A stretch of 64,000 nt of DNA from Eupeodes corollae. Lineage: Eukaryota; Arthropoda; Insecta; Diptera; Syrphidae. Of this stretch, positions 12,041 to 23,698 are shown piece by piece. The position numbers and the translations under genes are program-made. Each line of letters opens with the position of its first letter. Position 1 is the stretch's first letter. Below the pieces are notes generated by a model, which saw nothing but the letters and a program-made list of their open reading frames with translations, searched no databases and had not been told where the DNA came from. Where the stretch lies: positions 52,792,946 to 52,856,945 of the forward strand of contig NC_079147.1 in NCBI RefSeq assembly GCF_945859685.1, read 5' to 3'.

Positions 12041-15000
12041 TGGTTAGGTTACGTTATAGTGGCTGTCCAAGATGGACACACTCAGTTCAGTTTAATGGCC
12101 CATTGTGATACCACATAAATCTTGGGGCTTCCTCCTAAGCTCAATGGAACCAGTTTGAGTCCCTTAGGAAACGTGAGAGGCTGATTATACTTATATGATT
12201 TAGATCGTTTAGAGCGTTAAAGATGAATTCTCCTAGGTAATTCTTGCGTTTTAGAGCCAGAGCAGGACATGTACAGAGAAGATGACGAACTCCTCCTTTC
12301 CCCCTTACCATTGAGCTTCTACAAAAGTCATTTGAGAATACGCCTAGTCGCGTGGCGTGATTTCCTATTAAACAGTGTCCGGTTATGACACCTATTATCA
12401 AGCTTATATGCGATCTTCTTATAGATTGCAAAAACCTTAAACTTGTTAAATCTTGTGTTAGCCAGATGTTTTTTGTGACTTAAAACTTGGTGAAGTTGTT
12501 CCACCTGGTGCCTGCCCTCCTCACAGAGTCTTGCATTAGCAGCAGTTTACAATTAGCGATTGGTATGCCGGTACTTGCCAAACGTGGTAGGATGGGCTGT
12601 ACTGTACCATTCCTGGCGAGTTCATCTGCCTTACAGTTACCTAGAATGTCTCTATGGCCCAGCACCTAGCAAGGGTGAATAATAAACTGCCATCTCCATT
12701 AGAGATGATCGACAGTTATGGACTGTTACAGAGTATGTGGAGACAGAGTCCAGAGATTTGATAGCGACCTGGCTATTTAAGAAAATACGGATATCAGATG
12801 TTGATATCACGTTTTCTTTAAGCCAGGACAAGACTTCCTTTAACGCCAAAAGATGATTGAGAAGGCGGAATGAGAGACTTAATTTCAGTCATTCAGAGTA
12901 CACACCTCCACCAACCCCTTCTTTTGTACTTTTGAACCATCTGTATAAAAATGGATTGACCCATCTTCCAGGAATGTCCTATCCTCCCAAAAAGATCTGT
13001 GAGGTAAAGAAATTTATTACCAAAAGCTTTTTTGCAAGAAAAGAGAGCTACAGTAGCTTGTTTGACTCTTTCCTGCACGTTGAGTTTCCAATTTAGTTTT
13101 TTATCTAAGACAAGACCCTGGTATTAAGCCTCGTCTAAGAATTTTAATTAAAAAAAAAAAAAAATTGGGTGGCGCGACAGTCCGTTGAGAACCAAGGCCT
13201 AGTGACTTACAACTCTCAACCATTCCGGTGTGCGAGTAATGTTGTCAGGAATGGAGGGGACCTACAGTTTATATGCCGACTCCGAACGGCTAATTTTGAG
13301 AAAGCACTTTTTCATGACAATAGTTACTCTTGGAGAATTTGTCAATTCCTCGCAAGAGGCAGTACCCGTGAAAAGACTTTAGATGGCATAGGCAGGGATC
13401 GAACCCAAGACCTCTAGCAAGAATTTTAATTGGATTCCTTTAATGTAGGGAGGGTTGACAAATGGAATGATGTATCTCCTCGAAAATAAGACCTATCCGA
13501 TCTGCCCAAAGTCTTAGTTTGTCCAAGGCATTTTGTAAGAATTCTTTTAGGATGTTAAGATGCTTTCCTGAAACTGCTATAGCAACTTCGTCCGCATATG
13601 ATATCACTCTGAAGCCCTCCGCCTCCAGACTAGTTAGGATTTCAATCACCACTAGGTTCCAGAGAAGAGGTGATAAAACACCACCTTGCGGTGTCCCTAA
13701 CCAGTTTTGCCCGGTTTTGAGTTAATTATTCTGCTAGTCAGCATTAAATGAATTAACTCCCCAAGCGAACTCTACATTTGGAGATGTTAGTGCAGATGTG
13801 ATTGCAGATGTGTCCACGTTGTTAAAGGCACCTTCTTTATGAAGGAAAGCATCCATAGCAACTCTTTATGATGGGGGGAATATACGACAGTGCGTACTAA
13901 AGTGTGTAACGCTGTTTCCACCGATTAACCTTTACAGTAGGTATGTCGAGACAAAGACAGAAGTCTTGCATCGATACTTGCCCTTATATGGATATCAATC
14001 AATCTTTCCAAGGTCTTAAGAAGGAATGATGATAGACTTATAGGTCGCAGATCTTTAGGATTGACTTGTGAGCATTTTTTTGGATATAAAAACAACTTTA
14101 ACTTCTCTCCATGCCGAGGGAACATGGACCAGCTAAAGACAGCTGGTAAAAATTACCTCAAGGATTGGTGCAATTATGTCAGAAGTCTTTTGTAGCTCGG
14201 CTGGTATTGTTCCATCTGGTACTTCAGATTTAAATGGTTTGAAGTTGTTGAGAGCCCATTGCAGCTTATCCCAATAGTAAGTTCAGCGATTCATTACTTG
14301 AATTCGTCCAACAGCCGTCTGCATTTTTCAAGCGGCTTGGCATCGCTGGACTAGTTGAAAGAATTTTCTGTAACCTAAAGGCTTCAGAAGTTTCTTCTAC
14401 CGTGCCACAGAAAGATCGCCAAGAAGATCGCTTAGATTTCCCTAGTGCCTTCTTGTAGATTCCTAGGGATTCTTTGTAAGACTCTAGTCTTGCGGCTTTG
14501 GCTCGGTTAATAAGATTCCTGCATTATTTCCCGAGCGAGTCAAGCTCTGAGGTCATTGATTTTGTTGTCAAGTTCATTAGCATTTGAGGAAGGACTAGAT
14601 AGTCCAGGTTTTAGTAAACTTTGTAACGAGTTCCTATATGAAGCAAAGTCAGTGTTCCGTTAATTTCTAAACGTCAATGGGCTCGGGTTTTCATCCACAT
14701 TGATATTTAAATGTATATATCTATGATTAGAGAACGAGTGTTCTTTGGATACTTTCCAGTCCAAGATCATATGGTGTATAGTATCTGAGACAAGAGTTAT
14801 GTCTAGGACTTCTTGTCGAGTTTTAGCGATGAATGTTGAATAATCAGGCGGATCTTTTGCATTTCCGCTTCAGCGACGACTTTCTCCAGGGTTTTTCCAG
14901 GGAGAGGGCCAAGATACGCCGACACTAGCCAGAAACTTCCTTTGGTTGTTTCCAGCCTACCTACGGTATCTTTGTCACGGACATGATGGAGTAAAAATAC

Positions 15001-15230
15001 ATTAATGCTACGTTTCACTAGTATACAAGATCTAGGTTCAACTTTATCTGTCACACACTGTGTAACCAGGAGTTCTGGGTCCTCGAACAACGGATCCCAT
15101 AATCCATGGCTCTTGGATCAGGACAATGTCTTCCCCGTTTCTTATTAGACGGAGAAGAAGTGAGATTAATCTGTACTTACTGCAGCATTTTGACTGCAGT
15201 TGGGCAGATCAACCTCCACCACGGTTTTGT
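12041..15230 (-). mobile_element. RNase H-bearing non-LTR retrotransposon (I/LOA/R1-like), decayed
   Basis: From 5' to 3' on the minus strand: an APE endonuclease start (IRNGEDIVLIQEPWIM near 15150-15120) and VSAYLGPLPGKTLE. RT follows, with NPKDLRPISLSSFLLKTLER at about 14070-14010 and an active-site box reading YADE in place of YADD at about 13590. An RNase H domain comes next (GHRDILGNCKADELARNG near 12650) and a C-terminal LLCTCPALALKRKNYLGE. The 3' UTR runs to about 12041, where the minus strand reads agccactataacgtaaccta, typical of fly LINE 3' ends. Many stops. A SINE is inserted at 13150-13418. Confidence 0.85.
13150..13418 (-). mobile_element. tRNA-derived SINE (5'-truncated copy) with 13-bp target duplication
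   Basis: It is flanked by the exact direct repeat aagaattttaatt (13137-13149 and 13419-13431). On the minus strand it starts gctagaggtcttgggttcga, which includes the pol III box B, and ends GGACTGTCGCGCCACCCAA then a T run. Box A is missing compared with the copy at 28595. It is inserted in the RT/RNase H region of the LINE at 12041-15230. Confidence 0.92.
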
Positions 15231-15239
15231 TCTGATCCT

Positions 15240-15380
15240 CTGAGTCTAAGGATGAACCCAAGAGTTCCTCCTCGCTCAGAAGGATCATCATCATCTAGTC
15301 ATGATCCAAAAGTTATTGCAAACCTGTTTGCAAGTTTTTTCAAAGAAGGTTTCGATGAATCTAACACAATTAGCTCTTAG
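15240..15380 (+). mobile_element. possible short LINE fragment
   Basis: The + strand frame includes DPKVIANLFASFFKEGFDES, which resembles the segment linking endonuclease and RT in LINEs (compare FNAFTEFFKSTY in the fragment at 57529). Nothing else of the element is visible, so the call is weak. Confidence 0.35.
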
Positions 15381-15395
15381 TCTTCTTTTACAGTT

Positions 15396-15797
15396 TTAGA
15401 CTTTCAACACCTTTATAGTATTAATTCCGAAATAAGTGGACATACTGTTGCACAAAACATATTGAATGTTCTCCTGTTGCGTTTGTACAAGCAAGAAAAG
15501 TAACGCGGTGTTTTTCCGTTTTCTGCCAGAAGCATTTTTTTCTTCAGATGATACGTAGATCTTGCCAGGAAGCCTCTTCCAAAATAATACGGATTCATCC
15601 GCATTGTATATTTGATTGTGAGATAGACCTAGCTCTTTAATTTTGGCTTGCAGCTTATTTTTGAAGCCACTTATTTTGATAAAACGCACACCATAACGCT
15701 TCTTAAATCTTTGCAACCATCCGTCACTCACATTAAAATCGCCCTGAGTTTCATTAATTTTTGAATGGAAAAATTTAGCATTTTCCTTAACCATCAA
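15396..15797 (-). pseudogene. pogo/Tigger-type transposase fragment
   Basis: A 133-codon minus-strand frame contains FNVSDGWLQRFKKRYGVRFI, typical of the second helix-turn-helix of the CENP-B-type DNA-binding domain. It is followed by IYNADESVLFWKRLPGKIYV, which holds the first catalytic Asp of the DDE nuclease in pogo/Tigger (Jerky-like) transposases, and then RKRKNTALLFL. The N-terminal first HTH and the whole second half of the DDE domain are missing, so the protein could not transpose. The frame lies next to the 5' end of the LINE at 12041-15230. It is a decayed transposon piece; a domesticated gene is unlikely given the truncation. Confidence 0.8.
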
Positions 15798-15839
15798 TCC
15801 ATTGACTAGATGTTGATGTGATCATCATCATCCTCATGC

Positions 15840-18152
15840 TACTTCTTTTTTAAACTGCTCATTTGGCCGTCTTCAAAGTTTCATTATTTGTATAATAATA
15901 ATAAATGTGACAGTGAAACTGTTTATAAGTGAACAAACCCCTTCATTTGACATGAAACCTATAAAAAAGTGCAATTTGCGCAGTTATTTTTATATTGAGT
16001 TTGTGTCGGGAATAAAACTTTTAGACATTTTCGACAGCTCATGCAACCGATACATAAACTTGTTTCAAAAATTACGGGATTCTGTCATTTCCTTTATTGT
16101 GAATGACATTGGTTGGCCTTGTAACTACTTATTATTTGACGTTGACAGATGAAACGGAAATAGTAATTTTGTTATTTGAAGGATTTACTGTATTCATTTT
16201 CTTTATTATGAATGTTTGAGAATTTGACATTTATTGATCTTGACAGCAAACAAAAAATCACAGAAATTCAGAGTTTAGAGGGGACTTGTAATCTTGTACG
16301 CAACCAAAACATTAAAGTTCAGAAATTGTTTTGTAACTTGCATTGTATACGTTCGTTGCATGGATGTTTCATGCAACGCATGCAAAGCCGTCCCTGAATA
16401 GTGTATACATATAGAATTGATTTTCTTCAAAATGAAGTTGATATATTTCTTTGAATCTCTTAATCTAAATAACTTCAATTCATGAATGCTGTCCCAAAAA
16501 CAAACGATGATTTCATAGCTTTAAATACAATGACAGTAGATATATATCACCAACTGTCATCGCAGTTGTTATGTCGACAGTCCAGCTAACCATGTCAGCA
16601 CTACTTTCCGAGCCAGATGCTATCAGACCATAAAAAAAAAGAACACACTTTTATTTAGCTCTGTTCCCTGACTAATAAGTTTTTTGTTGTGTGCTGTTTA
16701 ATAAAAGGTGAAAGGTGAGTTCGTCGATCTCCACTTCTATAGTTCGTTTGTTGTATTAATATATTTATGTTGTATAAATATGCATTGAATAAAAGGAAAT
16801 TACCAGTAATATAGATGCGATATTAACAATAAATAACGTGACGTATTCACATTTATACGAAAAACATACTTTTCCCTTCCTCCTAAAGGTATCCTCTGAA
16901 TAACAATACACTCTGAGTCGCATAAATTAAATTAGTTTCCAAAGAAATAAAACTAAGCTGTTTGCACCAATATCAGTTTACTCCAGTAATTCCTGTAATC
17001 TTTCAAGAGTAAATACTGGATAGCAGGTATTAGGGACTAGAAGACAATTGGAACTCGATCAAATAACACGGAGTGTAAGATTACGTTGTTTGTTTTTATT
17101 TCTGCAGTGCAACAAGAAAGAAACCTCGCATCGTCCGTCGTCGTGTAGTGCAGCAATAGAAAAATGCTTACATTCAAATCCCCAAGAAAAAGGAGCTGAA
17201 GTATTCAATCCGAACACGAACGTGTTCCAAACAAATTGGGTGGGAGATAGAAGTCCATGTTATACAATTTCGAAATATGGAGGTATACATTTTCGGGTTA
17301 ACCGAAATTCAATAGGGCGATTTATGTGTCAGCAAAGGATTTATTCGTTTTCCACTTTAACTATCGCACATATAAAAATTTATATTGGTACTTTGTTTGA
17401 AGTTTATGTAACCTGAGAAAGTAAGGTACTTCAGTTTTTCCTTTTACTTTTCCAGAGGCTGTAGGTCTATACATATAATACGAATATTTTTCTATTAACT
17501 TTGTTTTTCTTCTTAAGAAAAAAAATGGCAATCAATTTTCTTACTCACATTTCTACATATACTTTATGCGGCAACCCATCAGTCAACCATGACAAATGTG
17601 CTTTTGATTGAAGGTTATTTGGATTTTAGCCAGGTTGAAGTGTGAAAGTCTGGTGGCGTAAAAGTAGTTAAGTATTTTCTTTTCTTAGGCCAAATATTTG
17701 CGAAGTTTAGTAGATTTATTATCCTGTTAGTGAAGTTCTTCATTAACTGTACCATAAATGAGAAAAAGTTTAATTATATAAAGATGTGTTTGTTCTTATA
17801 GCTGACAAGCTAAGATGTCAAATCAATTCTAATTCCAATTAACACTTAACGAAAAACAAAGTTCTCTCAATATAAATATGTACTCGATGAAACCTTTTTT
17901 CGTATATTTATTTGTCATTAATCACAGGTAGGAAACGAAATTATCGACGTTTTTTTTTATAAGAAGTCGCTTTGTTTGGTGTTGACTCCTCAAAAATTTA
18001 TTTTGTTTAAGATTAAGAACCAATGCACTCGTTAAATATTGTTAAATTTAGTTTTTCACTTCACCCCAACGAAGCATTTAACAAAAACAAAACATTATTT
18101 TAAAACAAAATTGATGCAGTACAAAATTGTCGTTTAATTTTTAGAAGCTAAG
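15840..18152. other. no gene recognised
   Basis: AT-rich and apparently single-copy. The only sizeable frame is at 17048-17416 on the + strand (122 codons). It matches nothing I know, although a pyrimidine tract ending in ctgcag precedes tgcaacaagaaag at 17110. I do not call it a gene. Confidence 0.45.
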
Positions 18153-18782
18153 GGCCCAACTGTAATAGACTTAACTGAAAGTAAGCTAATGTCAAAACTG
18201 AACGAAAAGTCATCAGAAGTTATCGTCAAAACAAAAAGCAACCATAATGGATTCAACCAAATGTTGGATTGAAATGCTTCAAATTTGACATTTGCTTAAG
18301 ATGCAGCCATTTAAATGGCTCTTGCGTAATGGCGCGAAAGTTAGCGAAATTTAACGAAACTGAGCAGAATGTCTATTATGGTTAGTGACATATAAGGCTG
18401 CGTATTGGTTCGTTCCATTAAGCTGGCTTAAGCTCGATTAAGTCTATTATAGTTGGATCTTTAAGCAAATGTCAAATTTGAAACGCATTTCAACACAACA
18501 TTTGCTTAGGTTACTTGAATCCATTATGGTTACTTTTTGTTTTGACGATAACTTCTGATAACTTTTCGTTCAGTTTTGACATTAGATTACTTTCGGTTAA
18601 GTCTATTATAGTTGGGCCTTAAGCTCGATCCATTTAAATAGCTCTTGCTTGAATGCGCGAAAGTAAGCGAAATTAAACGAAACTGAGCAGAACGACTATT
18701 ATGGTTAGTGACATATAATGCTGCGTATTGGTTCGTTTCATTAAGCTGATTTAAGGTCGGTTAAATCTATTACAGTTGGGCC
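18153..18782. mobile_element. modular MITE cluster, GGCCCAACTATAATAG family (A-B-A'-B)
   Basis: It opens GGCCCAACTGTAATAGACTT and shows element ends at about 18464, 18618 and 18782 (each ...CTATTA(T/C)AGTTGG). Module A (GTCAAAACTGAACGAAAAGT) is followed by B (CCATTTAAATGG, GTTAGCGAAATTTAACGAAA), then inverted A, then B again. The same modules build 4154-4683. Non-coding. Confidence 0.85.
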
Positions 18783-18939
18783 TTAAGCCTTGACACTAAT
18801 GAAAATTTGGAAAAAGTTTATGTTCAATAATTCTTCAAAAAATGCCCCAAGCTTGTAAATAGTTTTTCATATGAGTCTGATCGGTTTCTCACTCAGTTGT
18901 ACCAATGTCTTAACAAAATAAAAAATGTTGGAACCATAC

Positions 18940-19235
18940 GACTTTAGTTTCCATATCATCAAATTCAGGCCACAAGAAGTTGGTAATCATCGACTCATAG
19001 CCCGTTGATGTTGATAGCCAGCATTTTCGAAGAAGTACGGTCGGATGATGCCTTCAGATCAAAATCTACACCAAACAGTAACTTTATTTGGATGCATTGG
19101 TAACTCGTGAATCACCTTAACATTTAACCATCAAAAATGGACCAATTCTATAAAGATGAGATTTCGGCCAAAATTTGTATCAACTTCAAACCCGACGCTG
19201 TTGATTGCCATGACAATTTGGCTTTAAAGAAGATA
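18940..19235 (-). mobile_element. mariner-type transposase relic
   Basis: On the minus strand the sequence aligns by eye with the central DDE region of the DD41D elements elsewhere in the window. It carries HPNKVTVW-like and IIRPYFFENA-like pieces, comparable to HPEKCTVWCG and IIGPYFFKDA at 45231-46534. Only about 100 codons remain, with shifts of frame. Confidence 0.65.
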
Positions 19236-19261
19236 TTTTGACAGAAAGTAAATGAAACAAC

Positions 19262-20333
19262 GGCTGCGTTCAATCTCTGGCAGATAGGGTATACGGATAT
19301 CTTTTTGTTAGTGTTTTACGTGTAAAATAACAGCTGAGGTGTCAAAAAATGAATCCAAAGGAATCAAAGAATGAACACGTTCAGCCAACATAAGGGACTT
19401 CATTTGCAGTTAACTTCATTCTTTGAACGTAAATTTTGACCAAGGCAACTAGTTAGTTTTTCAAGCGTCATGAATATCAAATTCAGAACTTTACTTCGCA
19501 AATCTCTACTTTAAGTTTATAGTACGAAAGGTACCCACAAAATGACTGTCTTCAAAACACTCCTCAGGCAAGCTACAAGTCCACCACGATTTGTATTTTG
19601 TATTGTAAAGAAATATTAGTTATTTCTTTTCCAAATTGACAAGGAATCCTTTTACAGAAAACATTAAATAAAAAATAAAGAGTAATAAAGTTTAGCTTTC
19701 ATTTGAATGAAAAAACATTATCAACTGTCATTTTGATAAAAGTAGACTTGACTTGATAGTTAGGGAGATTTTTCTTGACTAATTTTCCCGTCAACTTTCC
19801 ATTAAAGTTGTCTTAATTGGAAAGTAATTTTTTTGCAGCTGGCCAATCAGATAATAGAAACTTGCCTAACTTTCAAGTCCCTTATGTCGTCTGAACCTGC
19901 CCAATTTCTAAGGTATGTAGGTATCTGACAGAACAGCTGATCCAACACATGGTTAAATTTCAAGAAACTTGAAATTTTTTTCAGCTTTTGTATTTTTGTA
20001 TTGTTTGGTAAAGAAAAACATACAAAATGTTAGTTGAAGTTGTATTTGAAGATGTTCTGTACATAATAGACGATGAAGAAGCTATTTGCGTCCGAATTTT
20101 AGAAGGTAATTGTGATCTATTTTTTTAAACTTCAAAATTGACTTATTTTGTTCTCATTTTTTTACAATAATTTTGACTTCGAAGCTTAAATGTGTCTCTG
20201 CTTTTTGTGAACAGCTGAAAGTTGTTTTTATTATTTGACAGCTATATCAATACAGCTATCGAACTCTTTCAACAAGGTATCTAAAAATCCACCTATTCAT
20301 GATACCCTATTCAACACGAGATTAAACGCAGCC
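19262..20333. mobile_element. transposon with GGCTGCGTTCAATCTC ends, carrying a nested MITE
   Basis: Inverted ends GGCTGCGTTCAATCTC and GAGATTAAACGCAGCC (15 of 16 match). With the nested insertion at 19373-19902 removed, the element is about 540 bp and matches 7631-7967. A 26-codon frame at 20027-20104 starts MLVEVVFEDVLYIIDDEEAI and is followed by GGTAAT, like a first coding exon of a former autonomous parent. The superfamily is not assigned. Confidence 0.8.
19373..19902. mobile_element. MITE, GTTCAG..ACATAAGGGACTT family, nested
   Basis: Ends are cgttcagccaacataaggga and the inverse tcccttatgtcgtctgaacc. It is flanked by AAT on both sides (19370-19372 and 19903-19905) and interrupts sequence that is continuous in the copy at 7631. 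Relatives are at 55735-55996 and 61672-62338. Non-coding. Confidence 0.8.
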
Positions 20334-21100
20334 AATATGACTGCTACTAACTGTCAAAATCAAACAGTCCCTTTTGGAATACCCTTTATAATTTAAGAAA
20401 AAAAAAACTAATTCACGAAAAATGCGTTACAAAGTTTTCTATCCAAAACTTCGCAATTTCTAGTACATGTGTGTCCGGCCTTTTCCTTAAATATGAGTTG
20501 GTTATTTCTCCATCCAATGTGTAATGAAAGAACTGTGATTAGAGCTTATTTAAATCTACTTTTTTCTAAACTTCTAGTCATAATAGCTGCGTTAAATTGA
20601 AATGGATATCGTGCTGGATAGGTACATTTTAAGATACCTAATTGAACGACTTGGGAAACTAAATTGAGATAGCTGTCAAAAAATAAGAACAAAAGCAAAC
20701 AAACCTTTACATTTCTAGGTTTGAAATGAATGTAATATACAATTTGCAAATGATAGTTTAAATAATTCACTGGATTCGTTCAACGGAATTTTTGGGTTCT
20801 TTCAAATTCAACTATAAGTTGAATCAGCTGTTTTGTCAGATAGACGCATATACCTAGGATAGATTTGGATTTCAGCCAATGAAATGTGTTTGTTTTTACA
20901 TATTGTTAGCAGTTATTCGTTAAAATTGTTTTCGTCCTGTGTCTCTATCTTTTTGAGACAAATTTTTTCGTTTACTGTTAACATGTAATTAAAATAATAC
21001 ATTTCGTAGCTATTTTTTAAGACAAACATTTTATTATATTCCCATAACATTTGTGTGTGACAACTTATTTATAATAAAAATTTCCCGGAGGATTTAAAAT

Positions 21101-21130
21101 TGGTTTTCTTTTTTCTTATTGCAGGTACGT
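21101..21130 (+). other. candidate recursive splice site (ratchet point)
   Basis: A polypyrimidine tract (tggttttcttttttcttatt) runs directly into gcag followed by gtacgt. This juxtaposed 3' and 5' splice-site arrangement is the hallmark of zero-length recursive splice sites known from long Drosophila introns. It lies 18.7 kb upstream of the first recognised Pellino exon, in sequence I could not assign to any repeat. The donor half (GTACGT) is close to but not the best consensus. It could instead be an ordinary acceptor of an unrecognised small exon. Confidence 0.35.
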
Positions 21131-21534
21131 AAAAATACCAGGACAGTTATTGGGGTAATTATATTTGTTTGTTTTTGTTTTATTTCATTTATTCAAAAAA
21201 ATTGTTTGTATATTTATATTTATTTTTATTTTAAAATATCTTAATTTTCTTTTAAAACATTTTTAAACAATATTTCAACTACATTTTATTCTCCAATTGT
21301 GCTGAAATATAGGGTTTACCAATATAAACTACGAATTCCAATTTTTAAAAATCATGTTTTTGTATAGCATCTTTCCATTTTTACTTTTTAAATCTCAATC
21401 TGTGGAGCGAGCGGGTTATCAGTGTGGTCACGTTCGGTTCTAAAAGAGTTTTATTCGGTCAGGCAAAACTCAGTGCACTGATCTACACGGCACATGGATT
21501 TGATGTTTTTGAATAAAATAACGCGCTCGGTGAT

Positions 21535-21640
21535 GTCGATTTTGACATATTGAATAGAAACAATAGACTCTTACTAGGCAATCTGAAATTTAACCTCAAG
21601 CTTTGCGCTCACTTTAGATCATAAATACCATTTTTATGTT
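21535..21640. repeat. dispersed repeat shared with 25560-25650
   Basis: Shared blocks: gacatattgaa, caatctgaaat, tacctcaagc (aacctcaagc here) and gtgctcaattaagaccgtaa (diverged to gcgctcactttagatcataa). The element boundaries are not clear. Confidence 0.6.
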
Positions 21641-22429
21641 TTATTATTTCCGTATTTACACGAGCGAAGTTTTATCAATTCTTCCATTTTTCTTGTTACA
21701 TATGCCTTATCGTAAATTTTAAATGATGAAAATGTTATTTCTCCAGAATAGTAAACAAAGATTTCAAGTTTGGTATTATGTAACGTAATCGATGGACCAA
21801 ATCGCTATTGTGAAATAACTCAGAAAATATTGTCTTTAGTGTGAATATTTCAGATTTGACAGTTCTTATTTCTTAATTGTGTTTGTTCTTGAAATATTAA
21901 TTTGTTTGTTCTGTGTTCTACTAACTCGAATATTATTAAATTTGGGTATTTATTTGCTTAAAATAAGTGGAATAGAATTATGGTTTAGCTATAGTGACAC
22001 CGACAGTAAAATCGACATTCGCCATTAAGCTCCAGGGCGAACATTTCTCACTTTTGCCTAGCCTGGGATATCACACAGATACACAGAGATGTCGAGATTT
22101 GTCTCTATCTGCTGCACCAAAATTTCAAGTTGTTATTGATTTTACCCTGCAAATAACAAACATTTTATTGTTTTTATTTAAAAAAATTTAATTTTGCTCG
22201 GAACTGCACAAGTTTTACCAGTTTCCAAACAGATCCATCAGAAAATGTCGATCGATGACTATCGACCGAGTAATCGAAGCCTTTCGATAACAATCTACAT
22301 TAGCAATATGAAATTATGGAATCCACAAACGAGAATCGAAAAAAGTCGATCATCGATTAGATAGATGTCACTCGCAACCGCATTAAAAAAAAATGGTACC
22401 CGCTAAATTTATCCAGAAAAAGTGGTTTT

Positions 22430-23400
22430 TAGATTCCTAACAGGCGTTTTGGTAAAATTTTCCAGAAGATCGTGTTAAATTTTACCAGGAGAATTATTTT
22501 TCCTGGTAAAAATTATACCGGGAATAAACCCTATATTCTGGTAGAATATACGAGGAATATGTTTTTTCCCTGGTAACATTTTCCCCAGTATTCCTGGTAA
22601 AAATATACCAGAATTCTGGTAGAATATACCAGGACTATTTTTTTCCTGGTAAAATGTACCAGAATTCTGGTAGAATATAGGAGGAATATTTTTTTCCTGG
22701 TAAAAATATACCAAAATTCTGGTAGAATATACCAGTAATATTTTTTTCCTGGTAAAATGTACCAGAATTCTGGCAGAATATACCAGGAATATTTTTTTCC
22801 TGATAAAAATTTACAAGAATTCTGGTAAAATATACCCGGAATATTTTTTCCTGGTAAAAATATAGGTACCAGAATTCTGGGGTTAAATAGAACAGGAATT
22901 TTTTTTCCTGGCTTGATAGGAATACTGTACTAAAATGTGATTTTTACCTAAGAGGAAAATATATACTAGGCAGTAAAATTCCTGGTTTTATTTACCAGAA
23001 AAAAAGATAATTTTTCAACTCCCAGTATTTCTGGTAATAAAAACCAGAAGACTGGTTTTATGTAACAGGAAAAATATACCAGGAAAAAAGAAATACTTTC
23101 TACCAGCATTCTGGTATTATTTACCAGAAAATTTTCTTGTCAAAAATTTTACCAGGAAACCAGATTTTTGGTAAATAAAACCAGATTTCTTTTTACCAGG
23201 AAATCTGGAGCTATTTGCCACGAAGTCTTCCTGCAAATCTGGTACAAAAAATGTCTGCTGGTACTTGTTAGATTCCACCAGATTTCTGGTTTTTTGATTT
23301 TTAACATGAAATCTGGAATTATTTACCACGAAATCTGAACTATTGTACCAGTTTTTTGGCTGGTATTTTCTACCAGATTTTGCCTACCAGGAAAATTTTT
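22430..23400. repeat. palindrome-rich satellite-like array
   Basis: About 1 kb of units near 52 bp in the left half. Each unit has ttttttcctggtaaaa and the perfect 14-bp palindrome ACCAGAATTCTGGT joined by agaatataccaggaata. Clear palindrome copies occur near 22608 and 22659, with variants near 22762, 22813 and 22868. The right half decays into looser CTGGTA/TACCAG repeats. Frames inside (YFYQEKN, NSGIFYQ) are products of the repeat. Confidence 0.9.
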
Positions 23401-23698
23401 TGAGTGCGGGGTCTATGACTATGTCTGGTTTATTAAAACCATATTTTAAAATTAAACAGAATCTAGAGCTTTGACGCCATCTTGATTTTCATATCATAAT
23501 TTTCAGTGATAACTTTATATTCGTCTTCTGGGTCTTGACGTCTTCCATTTTCATCTTTTCCGTCGAATGAAGTTAATTATAAATTGATTCTTTGTCTATG
23601 AATACAATTTTATTCAAACTAACATGACGTCTGGCAATTATTGTAAAGCTCTGTTCGTGAAAATTATCGAAAAATCCAGGTCTAGATTGATCAATAAA

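Larger units (their letters stand above)
20334..22380. other. no gene recognised
   Basis: AT-rich. It contains the candidate recursive splice site at 21101-21130, a block at 21535-21640 shared with 25560-25650, and a cluster of TCGAT motifs at 22244-22370. Confidence 0.45.

Noticed and set aside
16700..16725. gtgaaag|gtgagt as a possible Pellino first-exon donor
   Set aside because: The sequence before the donor has no ATG in the required phase and does not encode the few residues expected before TDGTESP.
22475..23329. Open frames rich in YQEKN/NSGIF in the array
   Set aside because: They are translations of the 52-bp tandem repeat in different phases, not genes.
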